Shown here piece after piece: positions 1-8,449 of a stretch of DNA of 50,643 nucleotides (within the stretch, counting starts at the first letter, position 1; each line of letters starts with the position of its first letter). The translations under genes were made by a program, and so were the position numbers. The DNA comes from Actinoplanes sp. TBRC 11911 (GTDB taxonomy: Bacteria; Actinomycetota; Actinomycetes; Mycobacteriales; Micromonosporaceae): contig NZ_JABBNC010000054.1 in the NCBI RefSeq assembly GCF_012933445.1, positions 1 to 50,643 of the forward strand, in the 5' to 3' direction. The notes under the pieces were generated by a model, which saw nothing but the letters and a program-made list of their open reading frames with translations, did not search any database and was not told the DNA's origin.

Positions 1-206
1 TATGCCAGCCATAAGTCTCCAAGGTCTACAAAACGCCACGGAAAGCGGCCGAACAAAAGGTGCAGAAGCGGAGGAAAGGCACTCCACTGTGGACAAGAAT
101 CTCACCATACGGACGCGCTGCCACGATGTGGTCGCCGGTCCCAAACAGCGGACGCGGATCCCACACTTTGGCATCGTCGGGCGGCGCCGGCAGAGAGTCG
201 ATCTCT

Positions 207-518
207 CTACAGGTTGTCGTTCGTGGAGGACTTGTTCAACTCGACGAACTCACCGCGATCCGCTTCGTCGAGGCTGTTCATGAGGCGACGGGTGTTCCCC
301 CGATTGCCGTAGACATGCAGCGTCTCACGCAGGCTGCTGTACTCGTCGTACGAAATGATGATCGCCGCTTTGCCGCCGGGACGGGTGATGACCGTAGGTT
401 CCTGGCCCCGGGAGTGCTGGCCCACGACGCGGCCAACGGATCGGCGCCGGCCGCGATAGACAGCCGATAAATCGGACTGGTCGCGGTTCTGCGGCGCGGG
501 TAGAAAGGCGTAGGCCAT
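207..518 (-). CDS. Putative Phd/YefM-family antitoxin
   Basis: The last 60 or so residues resemble type II antitoxins of the Phd/YefM family, which bind DNA through the N-terminal part and neutralise a partner toxin with the C-terminal tail. Visible features are TVITRPGGKAAIIISYDEY, the usual strand-strand-helix after the dimerisation helix, then SLRETLHVYGN and a LMNSLDEA helix, matching YefM layout. The ATG at 518 gives about 103 aa, longer than the usual 80-90, and the first 30 residues fit the family poorly, so the true start may be internal or the N-terminus may be damaged. No RelE/YoeB-like toxin is seen downstream toward base 1. The start lies 24 bases from the divergent RidA gene. Confidence 0.45.
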   Translation of the reverse strand: MAYAFLPAPQNRDQSDLSAVYRGRRRSVGRVVGQHSRGQEPTVITRPGGKAAIIISYDEYSSLRETLHVYGNRGNTRRLMNSLDEADRGEFVELNKSSTNDNL

Positions 519-542
519 CGCACGACCCGGGGAGACATACCG

Positions 543-1028
543 ATGAGCAAGATCGAAGCGCGTATCGCCGAGCTCGGGCTGACGCTGCCGCCGCCGCTGC
601 AGCCGCCGGGCGGCACCCGCCTGCCGTTTCACAACGTGCACGTGGTGGGCACGCTCGCGTACATCGCCGGGCACGGGCCGCAAGCCCCGGACGGGTCGCT
701 GGCACGTCCGCTCGGCAAGGTGGGTGCCGAGGTCAGCGTCGAGCAGGCGTACGAGGCGGCCCGGCTCACCGGCCTGGCGATCCTGTCCAGCCTGTCCCGC
801 ACGCTCGGCGACCTGGACCGGATCGCGGCGTGGGGCCGGGTCTTCGGCATGGTCAACGTGGCGCCCGGCTTCGACCGCATGCCGGAGGTCATCAACGGCT
901 TCTCCGACCTGCTCACCGAGGTCTTCGGCCACGAGGTCGGCGGGCACGCGCGCAGCGCGGTCGGGCACGCGGCGCTGCCGTTCGGCATTCCGGTGGAGAT
1001 CGAGGCAGAGGTGCATCTACACGCGTGA
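543..1028 (+). CDS. RidA/YjgF-family protein
   Basis: A 161-residue protein of the YjgF/YER057c/UK114 (RidA) superfamily. Members form trimers; RidA itself deaminates reactive enamine/imine intermediates, but the longer 'YjgF-like' branch, to which this belongs by length, is mostly uncharacterised. Seen in the sequence: GTLAYIAGHGPQ near residues 36-47, a central helix EQAYEAARLTGLAILSSL, the SRTLGDLDRI segment, and the C-terminal PFGIPVEIEAEVHL strand that ends the fold. It is cytosolic (no signal peptide or TM). It stands alone, divergent from the possible antitoxin and about 140 bases before the AraC regulator. The fold assignment is firm; the substrate is unknown. Confidence 0.85.
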   Translation: MSKIEARIAELGLTLPPPLQPPGGTRLPFHNVHVVGTLAYIAGHGPQAPDGSLARPLGKVGAEVSVEQAYEAARLTGLAILSSLSRTLGDLDRIAAWGRVFGMVNVAPGFDRMPEVINGFSDLLTEVFGHEVGGHARSAVGHAALPFGIPVEIEAEVHLHA

Positions 1029-1166
1029 GCACGGCACGAGCCCGGCCGCGGACGACGGACGGGCATCCGCGCTCGACGAGCTAGGCTGGGCGTACGCCGG
1101 ATCCGCTCATCCTCGCCGATATCTCTTCGCCATCCCCGGGCGGAGCCGGAACGCTAGGGGGCGGCA

Positions 1167-2066
1167 ATGGGCGGGCCTTGGTACGTGACCCGTGATCTCG
1201 GGGCGGGGCTCACGCTCACCCACGCGAGTTCCGGCCAGCTGCGGTACAACGGGCCGCCCAGCCTGGTGCCGCCCGGCGGTGACGTCGTCACGAACTTCTG
1301 CCTGCACCTGCACGGCGCCACCGAGCTGGTGCAACGCGACCGGCTGGCGGAGGTGGACGCCGGTCATGGCGTCATGTACGACCACAACCGCCCGTGGTCG
1401 ATGCGGTTCACCCGGCCCGGCCAAGGACTGATCCTCCGGTTCCCCCGCGAACGGCTGCCCCTGGACCGCGGCGACGTGGACCGGGCGCTCGCCCGTACGA
1501 TCGCTCCGGGCCTCGGGACCATGCGCATGCTGTCCGGTTATCTGCGCGAACTGGACGCGGTGGCGGCCGGCCTGAGCGAGTCACGTCTGCGCGAGGCCGG
1601 CCTGGTGGCGCTCGACCTGCTCACCATGACGCTGCGCGGCGTCGTCGACGACACCGACTCGGCGGCCACGGACGCGACGTTGCGGATGATGCGCCGCTAC
1701 GTGCGCGACAACCTGCACGACCGCGACCTGACCGTGGCGACGCTGGCCCGCCGGCACCTGGTGTCGGTGCGGCACACGCACACGCTGTTCGCCGGGGCGG
1801 GCAGCACGCCCGGCGGCTACATCCGGGAGCAGCGCCTGCTGGCGGCCCGGGCGATGCTGTCGGATCCGCGGTACCGGGACGCGACGATCGCGGAGATCGC
1901 GGCCGTTGGCGGATTCCTCGAGCCGCGCACGTTCGAACGGGCGTTCCGCCGCCGGTTCGGCAGCACGCCGGGAGTGTGGCGCCGCGGCCGGGCGCAGAAA
2001 ACGTCCGTCAGGGGGGCAGAGTCTGCCCTGGTATCGATCCCCCGGGCCGGGTGGAATCAGCGCTAA
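1167..2066 (+). CDS. AraC-family transcriptional regulator
   Basis: A 299-aa regulator. The N-terminal 150 residues form a beta-rich AraC_binding_2-like sensor region. The C-terminal 110 residues carry two helix-turn-helix units: LTVATLARRHLVSVRHTHTLF (first) and ATIAEIAAVGGFLEPRTFERAF (second), followed by FGSTPGVWR, the family's closing motif. The ATG at 1167 is preceded by the purine-rich GGGGGCGG. The alpha/beta hydrolase gene starts 21 bases after its stop on the same strand, so it probably controls or is co-transcribed with that gene. The inducing ligand cannot be read from the sequence. Confidence 0.9.
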   Translation: MGGPWYVTRDLGAGLTLTHASSGQLRYNGPPSLVPPGGDVVTNFCLHLHGATELVQRDRLAEVDAGHGVMYDHNRPWSMRFTRPGQGLILRFPRERLPLDRGDVDRALARTIAPGLGTMRMLSGYLRELDAVAAGLSESRLREAGLVALDLLTMTLRGVVDDTDSAATDATLRMMRRYVRDNLHDRDLTVATLARRHLVSVRHTHTLFAGAGSTPGGYIREQRLLAARAMLSDPRYRDATIAEIAAVGGFLEPRTFERAFRRRFGSTPGVWRRGRAQKTSVRGAESALVSIPRAGWNQR

Positions 2067-2087
2067 CGGCCGGACGAAGGGGGATAC

Positions 2088-2807
2088 ATGGATACCGAAG
2101 TGACCGTCGCGCTGGTGCACGGCGCCTACGCGGACAGCTCGTCGTGGAACGGTGTCGTCGAGCGGCTGCTGGCCGAGGGCATCCCGATGCGGGCGGTGGT
2201 CAACCCGTTGCGCGGCATCGCGCTCGACGCGGCGTACGTGGCCGGTGCCTTCGGGCAGATCCCGGGCCGGGTGCTCGCGGTCGGTCATTCGTACGGCGGC
2301 GCGGTCATCACCAACGCGGCGTCGCGGGCGGAGAACGTGGCCGGGCTCGTCTATGTCGCGGCGTTCGCACCCGACGACGGCGAGACGCTGCAGGAGATCG
2401 AGAGCGGATCGCAGGACAGCGTGCTGCTGCCGAAGCTGCGTCCGTCGCACTACCCGATCGGGACCGGGCCGGAGACCGCCGACGAACTGTGGATCGACCC
2501 GGCGGCATTCCACGAGGCGTTCGCGGCCGACCTGAGCGAGCAGCAGTCCGCGGTGCTGGCGGCGACGCAGCGGCCGATCGCGGTCGCGGGCTTCACCGAG
2601 AAGACCGCCGACCCGGCGTGGAAGAAGCTGCCGTCCTGGGCGGTCGTCCCGACCGAGGACCACGCGGCGGGTTCGGACGTGCTGCTGTCGATGGCGAAGC
2701 GGGCCGGCGCGGAGATCACCGAGACCCCCGGGTCGCACGTGATCATGATGTCCCGCCCCGAGATCGTGGTCGACACGATCAAGAGGGCGCTGCACGCCGT
2801 CGCCTGA
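2088..2807 (+). CDS. Alpha/beta hydrolase, esterase-like
   Basis: A 239-aa hydrolase of the alpha/beta fold, close to the EstC/'alpha/beta fold hydrolase' group that accepts small esters. The oxyanion region VALVHGAYADSSSW lies near residues 8-21, the nucleophile elbow is GHSYGG (Ser at about residue 68), and the likely catalytic histidine is in GSHVIMMSRPE near the C-terminus. There is no signal peptide, so it is cytosolic. A strong AGGGGG ribosome site precedes the ATG. It follows the AraC gene by 21 bases and ends at a strong hairpin. The natural substrate is unknown. Confidence 0.9.
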   Translation: MDTEVTVALVHGAYADSSSWNGVVERLLAEGIPMRAVVNPLRGIALDAAYVAGAFGQIPGRVLAVGHSYGGAVITNAASRAENVAGLVYVAAFAPDDGETLQEIESGSQDSVLLPKLRPSHYPIGTGPETADELWIDPAAFHEAFAADLSEQQSAVLAATQRPIAVAGFTEKTADPAWKKLPSWAVVPTEDHAAGSDVLLSMAKRAGAEITETPGSHVIMMSRPEIVVDTIKRALHAVA

Positions 2808-2811
2808 AAGC

Positions 2812-2846
2812 ACGCTCCGGGCCGGCCCCCCACCGGCCCGGAGCGT
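2812..2846. terminator. Bidirectional hairpin between convergent genes
   Basis: A perfect 14-bp inverted repeat (ACGCTCCGGGCCGG and its complement) with a 7-base C-rich loop sits exactly between the stop of the hydrolase gene and the stop of the convergent hemerythrin gene. There is no long T tract, which is common for actinobacterial terminators. Its position lets it end transcription from both sides. Confidence 0.8.
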
Positions 2847-2850
2847 TACC

Positions 2851-3558
2851 TCAGCTCACCTTCGTGCGCGCCCGCGACGAGCCGAACGGCGGCGTGCGGG
2901 TGCCGTAGACCCGCTCGGCGTAGTCGCCGTACAGCCGCGGCGCCGCCTCCGTGATCACCGGCCGCGCCTCTTCCGGGATGTTGTTCAACGCGTCCTGCAC
3001 CGCGGACGGCGCGCCCTCGTACATGATGATGCCGAACATCAGCGGCAGCTGCTCCGGCGGCGTCTCGCCGGCGCCCTCGGCCACCATGCCGTCCCACTCG
3101 TCGGCTGAGATGTGCTTCTCGATGAGCGGCAGGACGAACCGCTCCTCCATGCCGAGGTGCTCAGTCAGGATCGGCAGCAGGTCTTCGAGCGTGTGCAGCA
3201 CCGCGTCCCGGTGGGCGACACCGGCGTCGGTGCGCCAGGCGGCGATCTGCTTGGTCAGGTCCTCGCCGTACGCCGCGATCTTCTCGTGGTGGCCCTCCAT
3301 GCCGTGCACCAGCGGCAGGATCTCCTCCGGGCAGCGCTCCAGCAGCCGCGGCCAGATGTGCATGTCCTCGCCGTGGTGGTGACGGTGCAGCACCGACGAG
3401 ATCAGCTCGATGTGGTCGGAGATGATCTCGGCGCGGTGCCGGTCCCCCTCGAACACCCCGTGCACCAGCTCCGGCATGAAGCCGAACTCACGCCGGAACG
3501 CCGTGTGCACCATAACCATCTCGCGGGTCATCGCTCCGGGCACTTTTGTGTTGGTCAT
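2851..3558 (-). CDS. Hemerythrin-like (HHE) domain protein, copy 1
   Basis: A 235-aa cytosolic protein with a hemerythrin HHE four-helix bundle, a fold that binds a di-iron centre and senses or handles oxygen, nitric oxide or iron. Metal-ligand type histidines and acids are visible: HTAFRREF, then HIELISSVLHRHHHGEDMHIWP, and later HLGMEERFVLPLIEKHI. The C-terminal part, ending in YAERVYGTRTPPFGSS, is shared with the gene at 3658. The start ATG at 3558 is preceded by GGGGGAAC. It is a paralogue of the next gene and ends at the strong hairpin at 2812-2846. The exact role (redox sensor or iron handling) is not determinable here. Confidence 0.85.
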   Translation of the reverse strand: MTNTKVPGAMTREMVMVHTAFRREFGFMPELVHGVFEGDRHRAEIISDHIELISSVLHRHHHGEDMHIWPRLLERCPEEILPLVHGMEGHHEKIAAYGEDLTKQIAAWRTDAGVAHRDAVLHTLEDLLPILTEHLGMEERFVLPLIEKHISADEWDGMVAEGAGETPPEQLPLMFGIIMYEGAPSAVQDALNNIPEEARPVITEAAPRLYGDYAERVYGTRTPPFGSSRARTKVS

Positions 3559-3632
3559 TTTTGTTCCCCCCTGGGATCTTCATCCGAGCAACAAACGGGG
3601 ACGACATCGGGCCGGTTCAGGGGATGAAGCGC

Positions 3633-3652
3633 GGCGTGACCCAGGTCACGCC
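3633..3652. repeat. Perfect inverted repeat between the hemerythrin genes
   Basis: GGCGTGACC, two bases, then GGTCACGCC: a 9-bp perfect dyad just downstream of the second hemerythrin gene's stop and about 75 bases upstream of the first gene's start. The very short 2-base loop suits a protein-binding operator better than an RNA hairpin, but a weak terminator is also possible. Confidence 0.4.
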
Positions 3653-3657
3653 GTGAT

Positions 3658-4362
3658 CTACCTACGCAGCGCGGAGCCGAACGGCGGCGTACGGGTGCCG
3701 TAGACGTGCTCGGCGTAGTCCCCGTACGCGCGCGGCGCCGCCTCGGCGATGATCGGGCGCACCTCCTCGGGCAGGTTGCCGAGCAGTCGGCGGACCGCGG
3801 CGGGCGCACCCTCGTACATCATGATGCCGAGGATCAGCGTCCTCTTCTCCGGCGGGAAGTGGTTGCCCTGATCGGCCGCCAGCTCGGCCCACTCCGACTC
3901 GGCGATGTGCTTCTCGATGAGCGGCAGCACGTACTTCTCCTCCATGCCGAGATGCTCCTCGAGAAGCGGCAGCAGCTCGTCGATCGTGCGCGCCACCGCC
4001 GCGCGGTTCTTTCCACCGGCGTCGGCTCGCCAGGCCGCGATCCCCTTGCTCAGGTCGTCGAGCAGTTCGTGGATCCGTTCGTGCTGGCTCTCCATGCCGT
4101 GCACGAGCGGCCGGATCTCCTCCGGGCAGCGCTCCAGCAGCCGCGGCCAGATGAGCCGGTCCTCGGCCGTGTGGTGCGCCTCGAGCACCATGTCGATCAA
4201 CTCGATGTGGTCGGCGACCGACCCGGCACGCGCCCGGTCCCCGTCGAAAACACCCCGGACCAGTTGTGGCATCAAACCGAATTCGCGCCGGAATCCGGTA
4301 TGCACCAAGACCATGGCCCGCGTCATCTCTCCGCTTTGCACTGCATCCCCTTTGTGACCCAT
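3658..4362 (-). CDS. Hemerythrin-like (HHE) domain protein, copy 2
   Basis: A 234-aa HHE hemerythrin-fold protein, clearly paralogous to the one at 2851. Both share MTR-MV-VHT-FRREFG near the start, LERCPEEI-PLVHGM in the middle and YGTRTPPFGS at the C-terminus. Likely ligands lie in HIELIDMVLEAHHTAEDRLIWP and HLGMEEKYVLPLIEKHI. I chose the ATG at 4362, which has GGGGCGG upstream, over an upstream start that would add nine residues. It lies 99 bases upstream of copy 1 on the same strand, consistent with tandem duplication. The role is presumed to be di-iron based oxygen or nitrosative stress handling. Confidence 0.85.
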   Translation of the reverse strand: MGHKGDAVQSGEMTRAMVLVHTGFRREFGLMPQLVRGVFDGDRARAGSVADHIELIDMVLEAHHTAEDRLIWPRLLERCPEEIRPLVHGMESQHERIHELLDDLSKGIAAWRADAGGKNRAAVARTIDELLPLLEEHLGMEEKYVLPLIEKHIAESEWAELAADQGNHFPPEKRTLILGIMMYEGAPAAVRRLLGNLPEEVRPIIAEAAPRAYGDYAEHVYGTRTPPFGSALRR

Positions 4363-4413
4363 TGCCGCCCCAAGGACAGAGACGCACACGGGTCAGCCGG
4401 GTTCATGTGGCGT

Positions 4414-5634
4414 TCATCCCTCCGCCCGCACCACCGCCCGGCCGGAGAACGCCAGTCCCAGCGCCCCGGCGACGGTGACCCCGAGCGCGATCGTCGTCAG
4501 CGCGGACAGCAGCAGCGTGTTCCGGCCGCCGACCCCGGCGACCAGCGGACCGCCGAGCAGGCTCCCGAGGGCGGTCGAGGGAATGGTCAGCGCGTTGCGG
4601 GCGGCCAGCACCCGGCTCCGCGCGTGCGGCGGACTGAGCTGCTGGAACAGCGTGGTGCAGATGGCCGTGAACGGCCCGTAGATCAGTCCGCCGACGGCGA
4701 ACCCGACCAGCCCCGGCACGACCGGGCCGGTGAGCCCGAGGGGCAGCAGCGCCACTCCCCAGCCGACGACGATCACGACCACCACGAGCCAGGGCGAGAA
4801 CCGGCGCAGCATCCCGGCCCCGAGCGCGCCCAGCGTGGCGCCCGCCCCGAAAACGGTCCAGTACAGGCCGAGCAGCCCCGCCGAACCGTGCATCTCGTCC
4901 GCGACGTGCACCGGCAGCGCGACCTCGACCGGCCCGTACAGGAAGAAGAAAACGCACGTCACGATCAGCAGGCCGAGCAGGCGGGGCTGACCGGAGATGG
5001 TGCGCCAGCCACCGGTCGTGGTTGCCTCCGGCACGGGCGCGACCGCCGGTTTGCGGCGCCACACCGTCAGCGCGAGGAACGCGAAGCTGGCCGCGTCGGC
5101 GCCGATCACCCAGCCCGGCCCGGTCAGCGCCGTCACCCCGCCGGCGAGCGCCGGGCCCACCACGATCGCCGCCTGCGTGAAGGTCGACAGAATCGCGTTC
5201 CCGGCCACCCGGTCCTCGTCCGGCAGCGATTCGGCGATCAGCGTGTACGCCCCGGCACTGCCCCACGCGTGCAGCAGGGACGAAACGGCGAGCAGGACGA
5301 CGTACAGGATCGGGTTGAGCAGACCGGCGACCGCGAGTAAAGCGATGATGCCGAGCGCGACGGCCCGCAGGGAGGCGTCCGCCGCGACCAGCCGGAGGGC
5401 GGGCAGCCGGCGCACCAACCGGGAGAGCGCCGCCGCACCGACCGTGGCGGGCAGCGCGTAGGCGGCCACCGCGAGCCCGGTCCAGACGCCGGCCCGGCCG
5501 CTCGGGGCGATCTGCACGGCGAGCCAGGCCACCGCGACCATGCTCATGCCGTCGCCGAGCGCGGAGACGAGCATCGCGGGCATGATCGCGCGGAGGTCCG
5601 GGTGGCGCAGGACGCGTAAGACGTTCATGAACAT
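4414..5634 (-). CDS. MFS transporter
   Basis: A 406-aa integral membrane protein of the major facilitator superfamily, probably a drug or metabolite exporter. It has about 12 hydrophobic segments separated by short charged loops, beginning with the AIMPAMLVSALGDGMSMVAV helix and including SRLVRRLPALRLV in the first cytoplasmic loop. The ATG at 5634 begins MFMNVLRVLRHPDL; the next ATG two codons on is an alternative start. It is divergent from the LuxR-type ATPase regulator at 5750, with 115 bases between, so that regulator may control it. The substrate is unknown. Confidence 0.88.
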   Translation of the reverse strand: MFMNVLRVLRHPDLRAIMPAMLVSALGDGMSMVAVAWLAVQIAPSGRAGVWTGLAVAAYALPATVGAAALSRLVRRLPALRLVAADASLRAVALGIIALLAVAGLLNPILYVVLLAVSSLLHAWGSAGAYTLIAESLPDEDRVAGNAILSTFTQAAIVVGPALAGGVTALTGPGWVIGADAASFAFLALTVWRRKPAVAPVPEATTTGGWRTISGQPRLLGLLIVTCVFFFLYGPVEVALPVHVADEMHGSAGLLGLYWTVFGAGATLGALGAGMLRRFSPWLVVVVIVVGWGVALLPLGLTGPVVPGLVGFAVGGLIYGPFTAICTTLFQQLSPPHARSRVLAARNALTIPSTALGSLLGGPLVAGVGGRNTLLLSALTTIALGVTVAGALGLAFSGRAVVRAEG

Positions 5635-5749
5635 CACTCTGCGGTGACGATCGCCGGACCCACATCCGTGCCGACCACGGAAAGCACCACGGAGCTTCCC
5701 GCACGGTCGACGCGGGCATGACGGCGGCCGCGTACGGCAGGATGGCGCT

Positions 5750-8449
5750 ATGGCGGACATTTCGGAGTCGGCGTCGGCGCCCCGCGCACCGCTCGCACCG
5801 CTGTCACCGCTCTCGCCGCGGGAGGCCGAGGTGCTCGCCCTGCTTGGCGACCACCTGAGCAACGCGGAGATCGGCGCGCGGCTGTTCATCTCGGTGCGCA
5901 CCGTCGAGTCGCACGTGTCGTCGCTGCTGCGCAAGCTCGAGGCACCCGACCGGCGAGCCCTTGCCAACCGCCCGTCCCGTACGCCTTCCGCACTGCCCGC
6001 CCCCGTGACCCCGCTCGTCGGCCGCGTGCCCGAGCGGGCTGCCCTGGCCGACACGATCAAGCTGCACCGGCAGGTCACTGCGGTCGGCCCCGGCGGCGTC
6101 GGCAAGACGCGGCTGGCGCTGGCGGTCGCGGCCGCGGTGGCGCCGGAGTTCGCCGACGGGGTGCGGTTCGTCGATCTGGTCCCGATCACCGATCCGGCGA
6201 TGGTCGGCGCGGCGGTGGGCGCGGCCGCCGGTATCGGCGAGCAGCAGAGCCGCGACATGGACGAATCGGTCATCAGCGCTCTGACCGACCGGCACGCTCT
6301 GCTGGTCCTGGACAATTGCGAGCACGTACGCGACGGAGTAGCGCCCTTCCTGGAGAAGTTGCTCGCCCGCTGTCCCGAGTTGTCCGTTCTCGCCACCAGC
6401 CGCGCGCGACTGATGGTCCCGTTCGAGCGGGTCCACCAGGTCGGCCCGCTGTCCCTGCCGGACGCCGTGGACCTCTTCGAGGAGCGCGCCGCGGCCGTGG
6501 GCTGGCCGCTCGACCCCGGGCAGCACGACCGCGTGACCGAGATCTGCGCCGACCTCGACGAGGTGGCACTCGCGATCGAACTGGCCGCCGCCCGGCTTCC
6601 GGCACTGGGCCTGGACGGCTTGCTGAGCGTGCTCCCGGACCGCTTGCGCCTGCTGACCGGCGGCGCCCGCGCGGACGACCGGCACCGCTCGGTCCGCACG
6701 ATGCTGGACTGGAGTCACGCCCTCCTCGACCCGGCGGACGCCGTGCTGCTGCGCCGCGTCGCGGTCTTCGTGTCCCCGTTCACGGCGGCCGCGGCCACCC
6801 GGATCGCCGCCCGCGCCGATGTTGTCGAGGGGCTGGCCCGGCTCACCGAGCAGAGCCTGCTGGCGGCGCTCCCGGCCGCGGACGGCACCCGCTACCGCAT
6901 GCTGGAGATCATTCGCCAGTACGGGGTTTCGCAGCTCGCCGAAAACGACGAGCTGGCCGGCGCGTGGGCCCAGCACCTCATGTGGTGCTCGGCGCTGGCC
7001 GCCGCACTGGTCGCCGAGATCGGTTCACCGTCGTGGCGGGCTCAATTCGACGCGGCGGCCGACGAACTGCGCGCCGCCCTCGGCCGGACCCCGACCTACT
7101 CGCTGGCGATGTCCCTGGGCGAGCTGTCCTTCGCCCGGAACCTGCTCGGCGAGTCGCAGCAGCGGTTCGAGCAGGCGGCGGCCCTCGAGGGTGATCCGGT
7201 CGCGGCGCTGCGGTCCGCGGCCGCGGTGGCCGGCTGCCGGTTGCGCGGCGACGACATGTACCGGCTGCATCGCGCCGCCGCCGAGGCCTCGGGCCAGGCA
7301 CGCGACCTGGCGAACGCGGCGACCAGCGCGTTCCGCTTCTCCGGGGTGTTCGAGCAGGTCCCGCCCTCCGCCGAGACGGCGGCGCTGCTGGGCGCGGCCG
7401 GTAAATTGGTGGCAGCCGATCCGGTCGACGTCGCCGCCGTGGCTTTGGCCGAGGCCGGGGTCGCCGCCGACGCGTTCGGCGCCAATCAGGGGCCGTCCTC
7501 GAACGCGGTCTCCACCACCCTGGCCGCCGCCGAGCGGGCCGTCGGCCTCGCCCGGCTCACCGGAGACCCCCTCGTCGTCTCCCCCAGCCTGGACGCGCTG
7601 GCCGGCGCGCAGAGCTGGGGCGGTGACAGCTTCGGCGCCGCCGCGACCGCGCGCAGCCGGGTGGAGATGCTCGCCCCGCTGCCGGTGACTCCGGAAAGCA
7701 CCCACGAGCTGACCGACGCGCTGATCTCCGGCGTCGACACCGCCCTGGGCGTCGGTGACCTGCCGACCGCGCGGCGATGGGCCCGGCAGCTCGCCGCGAT
7801 GCCGATGCTGGCCGAGGTGGGCCACCACGCCACGGCCTGGCTCATCGTCACCGACGCGCTGGCCAGGGACGTCGACGACGTCCTGGCCGCACGGTTCCTG
7901 GAGGCGTGGGAGCGCGCCGGCCGAGTACGAGCGCCGCGTCTGGCCGCCGCAGCGCACGCGATCGCGATGATTCACGGGCTACAGGACGAACCGGGCGAGC
8001 GGGCCGCGTGGCTGGCCGTCGCGGACGGGCTCGGATCGACCCCGACCCGGGCCGCCGGTTACGGGGCCGTCTTCGACGCGATCGTGGAACTCCACCATGG
8101 ACGGCCCGCGTCGGCGTGGGAGCATGTCGCGGCCCCGCCCGAGGACGTGTGGAAGTGGGTCACGTGGAGCTGGCTGCACTGGTACGTGGCGCTGCGCGCC
8201 GAGGCGGCGGTGCTGTCCGGGCGTTCGGACGCGGCCGGCCTCATCGTCGCCGCCCGGCACGTCGTCGCGGGCAACCCGATCGCCGACGCCCAGGTGGAAC
8301 GCGCGGCAGCCCTGCTCACCGGGGACGCGGACCGGATACGGGCCACCGCCGCGGCTTTCGAGGCGGCGGGCTGTTCCTATCAGGCGGCTCGGACGGGCGT
8401 ACTCAATGGAATGTCTCTGCGAAAGCCGGGGTCATCGACCGGCCGCTGA
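5750..8449 (+). CDS. LuxR-type regulator with N-terminal HTH and STAND ATPase
   Basis: An 899-aa transcriptional regulator. The LuxR-type HTH lies at the N-terminus (about residues 20-65: LSPREAEVLALL, then HLSNAEIGARLF and VRTVESHVSSLL), not at the C-terminus as in classic LAL regulators. A P-loop ATPase of the AfsR/STAND kind follows: GPGGVGKT at 113-120, the Walker B-like LLVLDNCEHV and TSRARL. The rest is an alpha-helical repeat region of about 500 residues. It is cytosolic. AGGATG upstream supports the ATG. It is divergent from the MFS gene and overlaps the convergent oxidoreductase gene by 47 bases at its 3' end. Confidence 0.88.
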   Translation: MADISESASAPRAPLAPLSPLSPREAEVLALLGDHLSNAEIGARLFISVRTVESHVSSLLRKLEAPDRRALANRPSRTPSALPAPVTPLVGRVPERAALADTIKLHRQVTAVGPGGVGKTRLALAVAAAVAPEFADGVRFVDLVPITDPAMVGAAVGAAAGIGEQQSRDMDESVISALTDRHALLVLDNCEHVRDGVAPFLEKLLARCPELSVLATSRARLMVPFERVHQVGPLSLPDAVDLFEERAAAVGWPLDPGQHDRVTEICADLDEVALAIELAAARLPALGLDGLLSVLPDRLRLLTGGARADDRHRSVRTMLDWSHALLDPADAVLLRRVAVFVSPFTAAAATRIAARADVVEGLARLTEQSLLAALPAADGTRYRMLEIIRQYGVSQLAENDELAGAWAQHLMWCSALAAALVAEIGSPSWRAQFDAAADELRAALGRTPTYSLAMSLGELSFARNLLGESQQRFEQAAALEGDPVAALRSAAAVAGCRLRGDDMYRLHRAAAEASGQARDLANAATSAFRFSGVFEQVPPSAETAALLGAAGKLVAADPVDVAAVALAEAGVAADAFGANQGPSSNAVSTTLAAAERAVGLARLTGDPLVVSPSLDALAGAQSWGGDSFGAAATARSRVEMLAPLPVTPESTHELTDALISGVDTALGVGDLPTARRWARQLAAMPMLAEVGHHATAWLIVTDALARDVDDVLAARFLEAWERAGRVRAPRLAAAAHAIAMIHGLQDEPGERAAWLAVADGLGSTPTRAAGYGAVFDAIVELHHGRPASAWEHVAAPPEDVWKWVTWSWLHWYVALRAEAAVLSGRSDAAGLIVAARHVVAGNPIADAQVERAAALLTGDADRIRATAAAFEAAGCSYQAARTGVLNGMSLRKPGSSTGR

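Noticed and set aside
1..206. A toxin gene left of the antitoxin on the minus strand
   Set aside because: One frame reads protein-like (DDAKVWDPRPLFGTGDH) but has no start codon after an upstream stop and no toxin motif.
519..1016. Upstream extension of the putative antitoxin frame
   Set aside because: It runs antisense through the RidA gene and has no recognisable protein character.
1394..2908. Long plus-strand frame across the AraC and hydrolase genes
   Set aside because: Extremely Arg/Gly/Pro-rich translation; two well-recognised genes occupy the same bases in another frame.
3706..5340. Long plus-strand frame opposite the hemerythrin and MFS genes
   Set aside because: Low-complexity His/Arg/Gln-rich shadow of the two real minus-strand genes.
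5635..6699. Long N-terminal extension of the MFS gene
   Set aside because: It is antisense to the LuxR-ATPase gene and has Ser/Arg/Thr-rich shadow composition; a normal MFS start lies at 5634.
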